NCBI GenBank assembly: GCA_024734495.1
Contig: JALMQS010000099.1
Span: 71,756,249-71,820,248 of the forward strand
Length of the DNA: 64,000 nucleotides
Reading direction: 5' to 3'
DNA from: Forficula auricularia
Taxonomy: Eukaryota; Arthropoda; Insecta; Dermaptera; Forficulidae
Positions 1-11,544 of the stretch are shown here, one piece after another. The position numbers and the translations under genes are program-made. Position 1 is the first letter of the stretch. Every line of letters starts with the position of its first letter. Below the pieces are notes generated by a model. It saw only the letters and a list, made by a program, of their open reading frames with translations, had not been told where the DNA came from and made no database searches.

Positions 1-136
1 TCAACATATGTTTTTCGAGGTCACGTTCTTCTTCTGGTATACTATACCAGGTGATCTTATCCTCTGAAATCGCCGCCACGTGATACAATGTTTCTTCTTT
101 TTTGATAATATGAACAAATAGTTTATTTGTTGCCAT
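1..136 (-). CDS. Possible N-terminal exon of an unrecognised protein (cut by window edge)
   Basis: On the minus strand an ATG at 136-134 opens 45 codons without a stop, beginning MATNKLFVHIIKKEETLYHV and continuing to the window edge. The stretch is clearly richer in G+C and has a more protein-like composition (mixed charged and hydrophobic residues) than the surrounding AT-rich DNA. That is why I read it as a real first coding exon rather than chance. No splice site or stop lies inside the window, and I recognise no family. It could also be the start of an old transposon protein. Confidence is modest because only 45 residues are visible. Confidence 0.42.
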   Translation of the reverse strand, partial: MATNKLFVHIIKKEETLYHVAAISEDKITWYSIPEEERDLEKHML

Positions 137-496
137 TATTAAACAATTATTCTATTTGTAAGTTTGCAAATAAAACAACTTTATTCGATTGCTAAAACAA
201 TATTAGATTTTATTAAATTAAATCGTATTTACAAAAATATTGACATATAATCTTAATTTGAGTTATCTTACCTAAAACAATATTAGAATAGAATAATTAG
301 TTATTTTATTCGTAGATTTCAAATAGCAACAGGTTTTTTTAAATAACTGATTATCTTTTAATGTATAAATGTAATATATAATGACATGTCTTAAGAGTTT
401 AAACATTAACCAATTATTGTTCTAGGGAGATCAAGTTAGTAACTTTACGAAACCAAATTAAGATGTTGAATTTAAAAAGGTGGGAATTTTAAATTT
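137..496. other. AT-rich stretch, no gene seen
   Basis: Low-complexity AT-rich sequence between the possible first exon and the first Helitron-like element. It would be the upstream region if the minus-strand ATG at 136 is real. I see no open frame, TATA-type motif I would trust, or repeat shared with the rest of the window. Confidence 0.5.
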
Positions 497-1197
497 ATAT
501 ACATATAAAATCTGTGGGCCTGTCTGTACAGTGCTCCAGAATCACGCCAAATTTTGGGTGCGCGGGCGGTGGTGGGGCAGAGTGAGGGGTGCACGGAGGC
601 GCGCTGCAGTGGCGGGGGTCCCGGGCGGTTCAGTGGTTTCGGTGTAGTTGCTCACGATTCACGTAAAAACGGCTGAAGGGACTATTATGAAATTTGATAT
701 TTACATCAGATGTCTTCTAACTTACGTTTTTAGCTATATAACGTTTTGATATTTTGACCCCAGAAGGGGTTTGGGGGGGGCGCACGAATGAAAATTATCA
801 AATAACTCCTAAACTATTAACCCTACGGCAAATTTTATAATAAACAAAGTTGTAGGGGATGTGATTTCTGACAACTTTGGTTTAACAAAATTTCCTCAAA
901 AAACCACCCAAAAAGGTGGGGGGGGGGGGGGGGGTCGAAAAAATGTAAAATTCTTGCTCTTGGAGAACGAAACTCAGCCAAATTTTGTACAGATAATCTG
1001 TGGGCCTCTAGAAGAGCTAGAAATGCAAAAACTAACCACCCAAAATGGGGGGGGGCAAAAAATGAAAATTCTTTCTCTTGGGCCAAACTCAATCCAGAAT
1101 TTTTGTATACATAATCTGTGGGTCACTAGAAGGCTAGAAATGCAAAAACTGGGTGCGGAGGGCGGGTGCGGGGGCTGGAATGGGGGTGGGGTGAGGA
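497..1197 (+). mobile_element. Helitron-like non-autonomous element, 3'-truncated copy (copy A)
   Basis: This is homologous to the elements at 32669-33662 (plus strand) and 22658-23527 (minus strand): same opening block around 525-560, same middle block (660-750), same G-run blocks after 765, and the same 105-bp-type minisatellite units with long G tracts. The CTAG terminus seen in the other copies is missing, because the copy stops at about 1197 and joins directly to the (TAA)n sequence at 1210. Its 560-640 part is an unusual G-rich substitution for the corresponding block of the other copies. It encodes nothing convincing; the open frames here are G-tract artefacts. Confidence 0.6.
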
Positions 1198-1207
1198 AGA
1201 ATTAATG

Positions 1208-1234
1208 AAATAGTAATAATAATAATAATAATAA
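1208..1234. repeat. (TAA)n microsatellite
   Basis: About eight consecutive TAA units. The same run is at about 33858-33882 in copy B and marks where clear collinearity resumes after a block that copy A lacks. Confidence 0.8.
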
Positions 1235-1413
1235 AAGAATTGGAATAAAATTGAAAATTTTTATAAAAAGATAAAAAACTGTGTTTATAAGAAATTGGAT
1301 AACATCACTATCTCGTATTCCGTTTCTCGTGATACTTATTAGTTACTGACTTTTATGCAAGTGGTCATATTTCTAAAGAAAGTATTTTTCTAGCCTTAAA
1401 AAATAAATTGCAC

Positions 1414-2076
1414 ATTCTGATGTGGCCATCCACTTTGACTTTACCATTCAACCTGGCCCTCTCTTATATTTAATATTTAATAAAATTATTTATCATCATG
1501 TATACAAAATTTGGTTGAGTTTGGTATAAGGGCCTATATTTTTATTGTTTGACACTACATCCCCCCCTCCCATTTTGGGTGGTTAGTTTTGAATTTTATA
1601 CTACTGGGATTCCACGGATTATGTATACAAAATTTGGTTTAGTTTGCTCAAATGGCCTAGATTTTTAATTTTCAACCCCCGCTCCACCCTCTTAATTTTG
1701 GGTTGATATGCAGCAAAATCTAATCAGCTCTTAATCTCAATGCACCAAACCTAAGTGTGAAATTTGGTTTTTGATATTGACATCTAGTTTTTGTTCTAGC
1801 TCGGGTCCACAAAAAATTTGGTAACGCACGTACTAACTAACGAGACTAACAGACATTTTGACAAAACAATTATTATCTCGAAAAATATAATTTTTTTTAT
1901 ATTTACTTATTAGGGATTTTTTGCAGACCGAGATGCACACGGTTTCGCCCAATTTTTTTTTTAACCAAAGTTAGCTTGATCGGTTTTGAGATAGTTCGAA
2001 AAAAAGAAGCAAAAAATACAACTTTTTTCATGCATCGATTACAATACTTGACCATACTCCTGTATGGTAAAGTAAA
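1414..2076 (-). repeat. Dispersed repeat family Y, copy 1
   Basis: A repeat with one constant end, read on the minus strand as TTTACCATACAGGGTATGG followed by an A-rich stretch, a block with ACGAGCTAGCTC, and one or more roughly 105-bp units containing G tracts and CAAATTTTGTATACATAATC. Other copies: 6614-7375, 7846-8250, 34065-34720, 39651-40387, 41212-41625, 59141-59928, 63040-63568. It has no coding capacity. I cannot assign a superfamily, but the 105-bp unit is shared with the Helitron-like elements. Confidence 0.7.
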
Positions 2077-2212
2077 ACAAATGGGAATTATTTTTTGTTT
2101 GCTTTTTCCATTTGAGAAAAATTAACATTTTCTAATCAATTTTTCAATAATTTATTCTTATATTTTTCCCTTCTTCTCTTATACTTTGTTGCAGATTTTT
2201 TTTTTTTTTTTG

Positions 2213-2385
2213 TTTTAAACTGATCCCAGCAAATAATAATGAATGTCAGATAATATTAAGAATGTATTTTTGAGTTTTAAAAGGATGTTTAATCAAATAA
2301 AAAATAAGCACAATTGTTTTTTGCAAGGTCAGGTACATTCCAACATTTCAAAAGAAGTATAGCAATTTACATTATATAGATACAA
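2213..2385 (+). repeat. Dispersed repeat family Z
   Basis: About 170 bp starting near CTGATCCCAGCAAATAATAA. It is present here, at 34857-35024 in copy B and, more diverged, at 24513-24690 outside the duplication. No coding potential or terminal repeat was identified. The stretch 2386-2768 after it matches only its copy-B counterpart, and I see nothing else in it. Confidence 0.65.
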
Positions 2386-2763
2386 TTGAAAAAAGAAAAG
2401 GCCATCAAAAATGAATCCCAGTGCATATTTTTTTACTTAATATAGTTTTTTTTAATTTTACAACAAGTTTTTTTTTTAGTTTTTATCTAGACACAAGCGG
2501 TGTATCAGCCAACTTGGGAAAAACGTGGGAAGCACCGGCCATGTGTATATTTACACGAACCATTTCAAGCTACTTTCGACCCCCTAACTTAAAAACTATT
2601 AGACTTAGACACTTGAAATTTTGCATGCCTACTAAGCATCTAGTAGAACACCAGAATCCCAAATTCTCATGAATAAATCTAATATAGTTCTTGAGTTATT
2701 AAGCTCTGAAAAGTGTCATTTTTAAATATCAAAAAACCTAAAGTATTTCCGATCCTAGAATGC

Positions 2764-2768
<5 letters not shown>

Positions 2769-2800
<32 letters not shown>

Positions 2801-4660
2801 GCAATCGAATGCAAGAAGGGGTGCACCAGTAAAGATGTAGCCCCTATGGATCTCGAAAGACCCTTGCATTACCGAAGAGAAGGGAAAGTTGATTAAGTGA
2901 GAGGGTGTAGACGTAGGTGTCTATGCACCCTGGTTTTGAAGGTTTGAAGATCATAGGTGCTGGGAAAGATAGAGGCTGGGAGAGAGTTCCAGTTCCTTGA
3001 AGTCATGGGGATATATGTATTCGCGAATGAAGTGGTCCGGCACTTTTCCAATTTGACCGCAAAAGAGTGTTGGGAGTCGGCAAAACGTGTGCTGCGTGCA
3101 AAGCATGCTTTGGGGGAATTATTGATTTTATCTCATCAGAGCACCTGCCGTGATAGTATCTATAGAAAAGGGAAAGGGCAGAGACATCTCTTCGATGAGC
3201 CAGCGAGTCGAGGGAGTCGGTGAGGGTAGAATCGTCAATTAGCCTGACGGCTCGTTTCTGAATTGCATCAAGGGTAGCAAGAGAATATTTTGAGGCTCCT
3301 CTCCACAGATGAGAGCCGTATTCGAGACAGGGGCGGATTTGGGCCTTGTAGATGGTGAGAAGTTGTGGGGGTTTGTAAAATCGCTTGGACCTGAATAAGA
3401 AGCCAATCTTCCTTGCTGCAGATTTCGCCACAGAGGAGATGTGTTCATTCCAAGACAGGTCAGATGCGACAGAGACGCCCAACATGGATAGGCTGTCACA
3501 CATTTTCAGGGTATTCGAATCGAAGTGAATATCAGGAAATCTCTATTTTCGCGCCTAGAAATTAGACAACATTGAGTTTTATTTGAATTAAAGTTAACTA
3601 AATTTTGAGAGCCCCATTTATTCAGTTTGTCTAGGTCGAGAGTAATTGAGGAGGCAATATTGATTCGATTATTCGGGAGAGAGGGTTTGCCGTGTAGAGT
3701 GCTATCGTCGGCGTAACAATGAGTGGGGTTTGCCGTTTGATCAATAAGGTCGTTTATATAAATAAGGAAGAGTGTGGAGGAGATTACAGAGCCTTGGGGA
3801 ACACCAGAGTTTGTGGAGAACGATTCAGATGATGTTCCATCCACCACAACTTTTATACTTCGGTTTGTCAGAAAGCTTTCTATCCATTTGCGAAGTGTTG
3901 GTGTGAATCCAAAGGCTGGCAGTTTGGCAAGAAGATTTTTGTGCCAAACCTGGTCAAAAGCTTTGGAGATATCAAGGGCTACAGCGAGGGTTTCTTTTCC
4001 GGCCTCTAGAGTATTGTTCAAGGTGTGGGTGACATAGGTTAAGATGTCGCCTGTGGAACGATTTTGTCTGAATCCATATTGCCTATCGTGAATTAATTTA
4101 TTGTTTTCTAAGTGATGAAGGACGTGTTGGTTTACGACTAATTCCATTAATTTGGAAAGAACAGAGGTGATCGAGATAGGCCTGTAATTAGAGATTTGTG
4201 ATGTGTCTCCTTTTTTAGGAATAGGTGTGACTCTGGCTATTTTCCAGCTTTTGGGGAATATGCCCGACTCGTAAGAGAGTTGGAATAGCTTGGATAAGAT
4301 AGGGGCAAGTTCAGGGGCGCATTTTTTAATGAGAATTGGTGGGATGTTATCCGGGCCAGCGGCGGATTTGGAATTTAATTTATTAATGGCTTTTATGATT
4401 ATTTGGGGCCTGAAAATTATTTTGCCCATGAGGTTGGTTTGGGGGGTATAAGTGGGCGGGTTAAGCCCTTTGTCGTCTAAAGTGGAGTTAGTTGCGAAAT
4501 AGGATGCTAGTGATTCGGCTTTTTCGGCGGGGGTCGTGGCTACTGAACCATTTGGGTGAAAGAGGGGCGGAAGTGAGGGGGACGCGAAATTTCTATTTAT
4601 TGCCTTGTGTAACGAGAAAAAGGCCCGTTTTCCATTGGGGCAAGATGCGATTAGCATTTA
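2769..4660 (-). pseudogene. 5'-truncated LINE with broken reverse transcriptase (copy A)
   Basis: A non-LTR retrotransposon on the minus strand. It ends in a 29-base poly(A) tail (plus-strand T run 2769-2797) and is cut off upstream of the reverse-transcriptase domain, so the endonuclease and any ORF1 are missing. Two overlapping frames (4657-3506 and 3503-3003) carry RT motifs: NYRPISITSVLSKLMELV, ALDISKAFDQVWHKNLLAKL, GVPQGSVISSTLFLIYINDL and the catalytic CYADDSTLHG. Compared with copy B, a missing base near 3535 and another in the G run near 3114 break the frame, so no full RT can be made. It sits inside the repeat described at 4661-4935. Clade: jockey/CR1-like, not resolved. Confidence 0.88.
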
Positions 4661-4935
4661 AAGCATACTGGTAGAGTTTGGGCTACAGCTAATGTGGTGA
4701 TAAAAACCGAAAAAAGCGAAACTTACCCTTTTTCAGGACTTTAAAATGAAGGGGTGAAATTGATTATAGGCTTAATTAACATATAGTGAAAATACAATCA
4801 AGCTAGAATTCTGAAATTTGGCATACTGGTAAAGCTTGGCACATTAATAAAGGAGAAAATTGAAAAACCGAAACTTTCCCTTCTTCGGGGTCCGAAATGA
4901 AGGGGTGAAATTTATGAAAAACCGACCGGGTTTTT
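4661..4935. repeat. Two tandem units of a ~140-bp dispersed repeat
   Basis: Each unit contains GCATACTGGTA(G/A)AG, then an A-rich block, GAAACTT(A/T)CCC, and ends in AATGAAGGGGTGAAATT. The units start at about 4664 and 4823. A further unit lies at 61220-61385 in an ABCC intron, where AGAATGCTGAAATTTGGGAT runs through uninterrupted. That shows the LINE at 2769-4660 inserted inside this repeat, splitting GAATGCTGAAATTT from GCATACTGG. Confidence 0.65.
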
Positions 4936-5028
4936 AACAGATATTTTATGAGAAATATTTAATTATTATTAATATAAATGTTTAAATGTAATTATTTAGA
5001 TAAATTAAAGGATAAAACTTTTCAAAAA

Positions 5029-5563
5029 TTAATGATATCTGACCAAAAACATAAATGTGAAAAAGGGGCCAAGTTCGGTACAAACGGCTTCGCCGACAAA
5101 AGAGTTGAAATCTAAACGGGTACCAAGTTCCATAGCAGTTGCTTAAATCATAGCTATAGGATGTACAACGTTCTTCAATTGATTTAAAAGAAAATTTGTT
5201 ACGTTCTTTGATATTAAATTTATAACTTGGCAAGTTTTATATCCAACTAAATTGTTTGTAGTATAAAATAGAACAATAGCAAAGCTAAATTTTAAGCTTG
5301 TATTAAATATCATCACGTTAAACGTAATTTATTGACTATTATAACTTGCAGAGTTATAAATTTAATATCAAAGAACGTAACAAATTTTCTTTTAAATCAA
5401 TTGAAGATCGTTGTTCATCCCTATAGCTATGATTTAAGCAACTGCTATGGAACTTGGTACCTACCTACCTGTTTAGACCTCAATCCTTTTGTCGGCGAAG
5501 CCGTTGGTTACCGAACTTGGCCCCTTTTTCACACTTATGCGTTTGGTCATTTACATTTCATGA
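5029..5563. mobile_element. Foldback element, ~210-bp arms
   Basis: The left arm (about 5029-5240) is repeated as its reverse complement at about 5340-5563. Matching landmarks are GGGGCCAAGTTCGGTA with GGCTTCGCCGACAAAAG on the left and their complements on the right. About 100 bp of AT-rich spacer separates the arms. It is present at the equivalent place in copy B (37663-38195). The open frames across it are symmetrical by-products of the palindrome. No transposase is visible. It could be a MITE-like derivative of an unknown DNA transposon. Confidence 0.75.
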
Positions 5564-6613
5564 TTAAGTTTGAGATTTTTTGCCGGCAAAAGGCATTGAG
5601 AAAATTCACCCAGCCATTGTATATCTACAATCTACATAAAATAAGATATCAGTTATATTTTAAAAAAATCCGGATTTGCAAACAAATTCAAATGAATTAG
5701 GATTTTTAAACAAGAAAAAATTATTTTAAGCATTTAGAATAAAATTATTTACAAATCAATGAAAATGCTATTATTAAACAAATATTAAAAATCTTTAAAT
5801 TAAGAAACATCTTAGTAAATATAAATAAATGAAATTTTTATAATTAAATACTTACAAGTTTTAGATCATTATTACATTTCTTTGGACAACGTTTTTCCAT
5901 TTTTTTAACTGTCTAAGTAAAATGGATAATGTAGATGTTTCGAAGTTGAGATTTCAATCTCGCTTTTAGGAAGATGAGACGAGAAGAGTTTAAAAATGGC
6001 GATCAAAAAACAAACAAAAATCAAAGAATTAATATAATTATCTATTTTAAATTGAAAATTTTAAATTAAAAAAAAATCATTTTTTTATAAAAACAATTAT
6101 TTTTGATTTGATATAATTTTAATAAAACAAGGTGAAAAAAGATATAATTTGATTCTATTTAGTGCCAATATTCATATTTTTCCCATGCATTATCATCATC
6201 ACATGAAGTACACAGTCCCAAGTCCTAAGGCCGGTTTGATACCAGTTTCCAGTCGGTTCTGTCTCCATGCCAACTCTTTTGGCCTCTCTAAATGACCAAC
6301 ATTCCTTAAATTATTTGAGAGAAATATTCACAAAAAAAAAGGATTCTATTTCCATGATATACATACTCAGGTGAGTTTTTTTATCTTGAGACAGTCTTAT
6401 AACTCAAAAACAATGCATTATATGAAAAAGTTTCAAATAAAAAGTTTATTTATATCAGAGGAGGAAACAAAACTAGGCTATTGTTTGTCGACCTAGAACA
6501 AGCTTCAAAGGCTATTTCGAGGTCAAGTTCTGTTTTCTGAATGGAGAGACCCTATAATGTTTCTGTAAATATTCTGAATCTGACAAAAAAACCGAAAAGC
6601 TTTCGTTAGAACT
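5564..6613. other. AT-rich spacer with a small LINE-like coding relic
   Basis: Mostly AT-rich sequence without a gene. At about 6185-6320 the minus strand reads, in broken frames, ECWSFREAKELAWNRT then DWKLVSNRP, which resembles the last residues of RTE/jockey-type LINE proteins. The better-preserved counterpart is at 38795-38930 in copy B. The relic is too short to classify. Confidence 0.4.
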
Positions 6614-7375
6614 ATTTTTTACGCTACCGTACAGTGCAGACAAGTAATGAATCATTGCGTGAAAAAAGCGTGATTTTTAGCTTCTTTTCCGAAATATCTA
6701 AAAAACGGCTTAAACTTTGATTGATTAAAAAATTTGAACGAAACCATGACATTACGGTCTACAAAAAAGCCCTATCGAGTGAAGCATCGAAAAAGTTACA
6801 TTTTTCGAGATAATAATTGTTTCTCTCGCCCAAAATGTCTGTCGAGTCTGTCGGTTAGTCGTGCGTTACCAAACTCTTGTGGACGAGCGAGCTCAAAAAC
6901 TAGTGTCAATATCAAAAAACCAAATTTCACTTGCTTAGGTTTGGTGCATTGAGATTAAGACGTTGATTAGGTTTTGCTGCACGTCAACCTCAAAATTAGA
7001 GAGGGTGGAGCGGGGTTGAAAATTAAAAATCTGGGCCATTTGAGCAAACTCAACCAAAATTTTATGCATACACAATCAGTGGGACCGCAGAAGTCTCAAA
7101 ATGCAAAAACTAGCAGCCCAAAATGGGGTAGACTCAAAAAGAAACTATAGGCCTTTGCACCAAACTCAACCAAATTTTTGTATACGTAATCCGTGACAGA
7201 CCCAGAAGACTAAAAAATTGCTGAAACTAACCGTATCCAAAAATAGGTGGGGGGAATGTAGGGTCAAAAAATGAAAATCTAGGCTGCTTGTAACAAACTC
7301 GACCAAATTTTGCATACATAATCGAGTGGGCCTCCAGAAGTCTAAAAATGCCAAAACGGCAAAGGCCGCGACACA
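6614..7375 (+). repeat. Family Y, copy 2, with ~3 minisatellite units
   Basis: The constant end begins at about 6614 and ACGAGC...GCTC is near 6885. Three roughly 105-bp units follow, each with CAAATTTTG(T/C)ATAC and a G tract. The copy ends at GCGACACACC, next to a LINE fragment. Confidence 0.65.
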
Positions 7376-7705
7376 CCTAGGATGCCTGAATGAAACAGTC
7401 CCGGTCAAACAAGTTTCTGGTAAAGGAAGCAAAAGTACAAGCATCTATAAGACCTTTAGCGACCAATTTTGACATATGCGGCCGAAACAAAACAGACACC
7501 GCAAAAACAGAGAAATATTGGAAGTTGTGAGATGAAATCACTACGCAGAATTCCGGGTAAAACAAGGATGGACAGGGTAAAAAATGAAGATATTAGGAAA
7601 AGTGCAATATACAAAAGCGTATGGGTCCAAAGGAGAAGATCAAATGGAGTGCGCGTATTGCGAATGAACGAAGACCGGCTGGTGAGGAAGGTGCATGTAT
7701 AAATA
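7376..7705 (+). pseudogene. LINE reverse-transcriptase C-terminal fragment (copy A)
   Basis: Plus-strand frames read GCLNETV, SNKFLVKEAKVQAYK, ILTYAAETKQTPQKQ and EMKSLRRIPGKTRMDRVKNEDI, the thumb and C-terminal region typical of RTE-like LINE reverse transcriptases. The frame is broken several times. Copy B (40390-41060) carries about 350 bp more of the same protein upstream. Here that part has been deleted, leaving GACACACC joined to TAGGATGCC. Confidence 0.7.
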
Positions 7706-7845
7706 TGTATTGGAATGTTGAAATGATAATATATTTGCTTCGTTATAGCACAGAGTCTTTTTTGATTTAAGGTGTCACATACTTGCTTTGCCATGGTAGT
7801 GGATGCATACACTCATTAATCAAAACATAATAACCGTGTTTATTT

Positions 7846-8250
7846 TATTTTACCATACAGGGTATGGTCAAGTATTGTAATCGTGCATGAAAAAAGTGGT
7901 TTTTTTCCTTCTTTTTTTCGAAATATCTCAAAAACGGCTGAAACTATTTTGATTAAAAAAATTAAGCGAAACCATGGCATTTCGCTCTACAAAAAAGCTC
8001 TAATAAGTGAACATCGAAAAATTATATTTTTTGAGATAATAATTGTTTGTCAAAATGTATGTTAGTTAGTCTTGTCTGGTTGTCTAGTTGTCCGTGAGTC
8101 TGTGCGTTACCAAATTTTTGTGGACGAGCTAGCTCAAAAACTAGTTTGAATATCGAAACCAAATTTCACACGTAGTTTTGGTCCATTTGAGATTAAGAGC
8201 TGATTAGATTTTGGTGCATATCGACCCAAAATTAAGGGGATGAGGGGGAA
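7846..8250 (+). repeat. Family Y, copy 3 (short)
   Basis: Begins with the TTTACCATACAGGGTATGG end and runs through ACGAGCTAGCTC to a polymorphic G-rich block near 8240. It has no full minisatellite unit. The next 250 bp (8251-8500) show no recognisable feature. Confidence 0.65.
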
Positions 8251-8500
8251 TAGGATTGTTATTGAAGCAAACAGTCGCTTAACATCAATCGGGATAGGGT
8301 TCGCGTGTTAAATATGCAAATTTCAAAGGTCAATATTTACAAATTTACTGCCGCAAGGACTATTGAAAATAATTTCTACGTATAAAGGACACTTATAAAT
8401 ATGTGCTCAAAGTTGTAAAAAGGATTGCCAGGCAATGGATTTATTAGGGAACGTCCTTAAATACTATATATGCTCGAACGAGCTGCTACATTCTAAAGCA

Positions 8501-9145
8501 GGGCTGGCCAACCGCGGCCCTTGACTCTTTACGTGCGGCCCGTGGTCAGTAGCTTTTATTTTATATATCAGAATTTCAGAATGTATTTGAAATCGCATTA
8601 AATTAATTAAAAGAAATAGCGTTCCGAAGAATAACATAATAAATAATAATAATTAACTTCAACAAGAGAATTAGAAATTAAATAAGCGAAAACAAACGCA
8701 ATTTCACATTGAAAGAAATAGTCACTCTCATATTTGTTAGTTATTTTAAAATAAGATACGAAATAAATAAATAATATTGTTTGGTTTATGTGACATAACT
8801 AACAAGTTTGATAGTTAAAACAAATATGTACATTTTGTTGTTAGCTCAATGCATGTTTTCTTTTCATATCTCGTTGTAGTAGATATTGTTTTTTTCACAT
8901 TTAAGCTGCGTGAACTTCCAGTGTACTTCTGCATTCAAATTATTCACCAACAATAAAAATCACTAAGTAGGAAATCCGTTGTAGGATACTCTTGTTGGTT
9001 CCGTCTCGTTCAGAACCCTTTGCCAACCCCTTTTTTATTTGAATATCATAAATGCTCTTATCTTATTGGTTTTAACTTTAAAGAATATAGTCGAGATTTT
9101 AGCCAATCAGAGAAAGGTTATAATACCTTTATAGTAGGGCGATAA
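8501..9145. mobile_element. hAT-type terminus and AT-rich body, other end not found
   Basis: CAGGGCTGGCCAACC near 8501, followed by GCGGCCC and its partial inverse, has the look of a hAT terminal repeat. I could not find the matching inverted end, so the true extent is unknown. Copy B has the same sequence from about 41867. No transposase frame is visible. Confidence 0.4.
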
Positions 9146-10895
9146 TTTGGGAGTGGCTAGAAATATTTTCGGGGCGTTTCCTAAATTCTACCCCCTGAGC
9201 GAAGCGAGTAGAAATATTACAAACTTTGATTTTTTTCTATTTCTAAATTCCGACACCATCGATAAATCAAGAACAGGGAGATTGAAATTTCGTTCTGATG
9301 CCAAAAAATGTCTCTACCTATATATTTGATATAGGAGCAAAATGCAGAAAATGTTTAAATATAATTATCGATAGGTAATATCTTGTTGCCAAGGCTGAAA
9401 TTTGTCACAAAAGTAGGTTCATGATTTTTTTTGTTTTATGAAATTTTCAAATCATTGAAATAAAGCTATGAAAACATAGTCTACAAATAGGTACAATTTT
9501 TTAAAAATAAATACATACATAAATAAAATAAATTAAATTAATAAATAATAATCATCATTGGGATCCAGTTCCATAATTTATTAATGTAATTTTTGATTTT
9601 CAGAGGATGAGGAACAAAATAAGTGTTTGTTTACGACTTATCAATTGAAACGTTTCGCCACATTTATTGCAGCTTCTTCAGGCTCTGCAAAGGAGCAAAT
9701 ACATATATCAAAAAAACACATTAAAAACAAAAATTCACTCAACTCAAAAATCAATTCCATATATACCTTGATAAATAAAGCTCCAAACACTTTGTCATTT
9801 TTTTAAGCTCTGCCATTAATATACATACAGACACTCGAATACATTTCTATTTTATCATCAACAACTCAAAAACACCAATATCAAAAAATATACAATCATA
9901 ACTTTTACAATTTCACTGGTAGATTAAAAACATTTCAAAATTAGCCAAAATATTATAAAACTATTTACAATGTACAACTATATACAAAAATCCATCAAAA
10001 TATCTTAAAAAAAATATATATACAAGCGACGGGAATTTTTTCCTTTATAAATTAATTTATCTTTATTACTCTACGTTGGTCAAATTCAAATGATCTCAAA
10101 AGGTTCAACATACTACTATATAAAAATAATAATAATCTTTATAATAGTTTCCGAAGAATCAATACATTAAATTTCAATCATTATGTCATTAGGCTCTTTA
10201 AAAATTAATATATTACTATTTACATTTTTTCACTCATACACCAAAATTTAAGTAATTAATCCTTTCTTTTTTCATCGTTTTTATTATTACGAACCCTATA
10301 ATTGTTCAATAAATTATTATATATACAACTTAAATTGTTCGTGTCCGTCCTGAAGTTTATAGTCATCAATATTAAACGTCAAATAGAAACAACAAATGAA
10401 AATGCCTTGTTTGTTTTAATAATTCCATGGCCTCAGTGATTTTTGTAAAAATACAATTATTTATAATGTTGATTATTACGGTTCTGAAATTTCAAAATTT
10501 GAAAACAAAAATATGTTCGGATTCAGTATTTTTCTCTACAAAAAACCTATAAGAACTTTAACTCTAAAATAATTAGGGGAGCAAATAAATGCACATTCAA
10601 AAATTAACATTGCAATCGCTATGCTGCGTCGGCCAAGTCACCACCCTGTATATAAATTAATGCTTTTAAATCCTTGTTTTTTTTTTTAATAAAGTTCTCC
10701 AAAGGCATTATATTATCTAATAATAACATCATTTATACGATACTACATTATTTATCTATTTATTTAAGACTTTTTTTGTTACATTTTGTATATTTATACA
10801 TTATTTTGAAAATAAAAGAGAACTTACAAGTTACAAAAAAGATTTTAGTATTATTATATTTATAGTATAATATATTATTTAAGAATTGTTCATTC
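9146..10895. other. AT-rich non-coding stretch with one structured motif
   Basis: No gene seen. It is nearly identical to 42520-44275 in copy B. The only standout is a motif at about 9640-9695 on the minus strand, CTGAAGA, then a short stem (GCTGC / GTGGC), then GAAAC, which is discussed as a weak hammerhead-like signature. Confidence 0.5.
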
Positions 10896-10898
10896 ATT

Positions 10899-11175
10899 TT
10901 GCACCAGGCCCGTTCGGGCCTCCTCCCTTTTTACTATATCGGTCTTCTAATGGCAGTTCTGGCTCCATTCATTTCCCGCTATCTTCTTAATATCGTCACA
11001 CCATCTCTTGTGTTGTCTTCCCCGTCTTCTTTTTCCTTCGATAGGCCACCATTCTGTTACAATCTTTGTCCATCTTTCATCGCTAAGTCTGGCTATGTGA
11101 CCTGCCCAATTCCATTTTAATTTTTTATTAAATATGTTAGTATTTTTTAATTGTGTTTTTTTGTATATATTCATT
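10899..11175 (-). pseudogene. LINE C-terminal protein fragment (copy A)
   Basis: The minus strand reads KLKWNWAGHIARLSDERW, TKIVTEWWPIEGKRRRGRQ and KRWCDDIKKIAGNEW. This is the basic WAGH...GKRRRGR...W C-terminal signature of RTE-like LINE reverse transcriptases. The frame is about 75 codons and the rest of the element is missing. The counterpart in copy B is 44280-44555. It is oriented opposite to the fragment at 7376, so it belongs to a different insertion. Confidence 0.7.
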
Positions 11176-11329
11176 TTTATTCTATCCTTTCTTCTGATAT
11201 TAAGGATACTACATTAGTATTATATTAATAATAATTGTTTTCGTAGTCCTGATCCTCTGGATCTGAGCTCTTGGTGCCACGCCCAAGGTCTGTAGTCGTA
11301 TATTTATATAGGCATATTTGAATATCTGA

Positions 11330-11509
11330 AAAGATTAATTTTAAGTGAATTTATACTAATCAGAAAAATAATCCTTAAAATTCACACTATATGAGATTTC
11401 CCTACCGACTCTTAATTTATTCCAAAATTAATTTTAAGTGAATTTATACTAATCAGAAAAATAATCCTTAAAAATTCACACTATATGAGATTTCCCTACC
11501 GACTCTCTT
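11330..11509. repeat. Two tandem ~92-bp units
   Basis: AATTTTAAGTGAATTTATAC through GATTTCCCTACCGACTC occurs twice in a row (about 11330-11420 and 11425-11509). It is preserved at 44710-44886 in copy B. The second unit is followed by a small AGAGAAGCTTCTCT palindrome. Confidence 0.75.
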
Positions 11510-11544
11510 GAGAGAAGCTTCTCTCGATACACTCAAGAAAGAAA

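Noticed and set aside
861..1205. 114-codon open frame rich in Gly and Asn
   Set aside because: It reads through G tracts and minisatellite units of the Helitron-like element; the same applies to 33363-33614 and the Pro/His-rich frame 22677-23027 on the opposite strand of another copy.
11330..11509. Possible CRISPR-like or regulatory array
   Set aside because: Only two tandem units of about 92 bp without spacers, in a eukaryotic repeat context.
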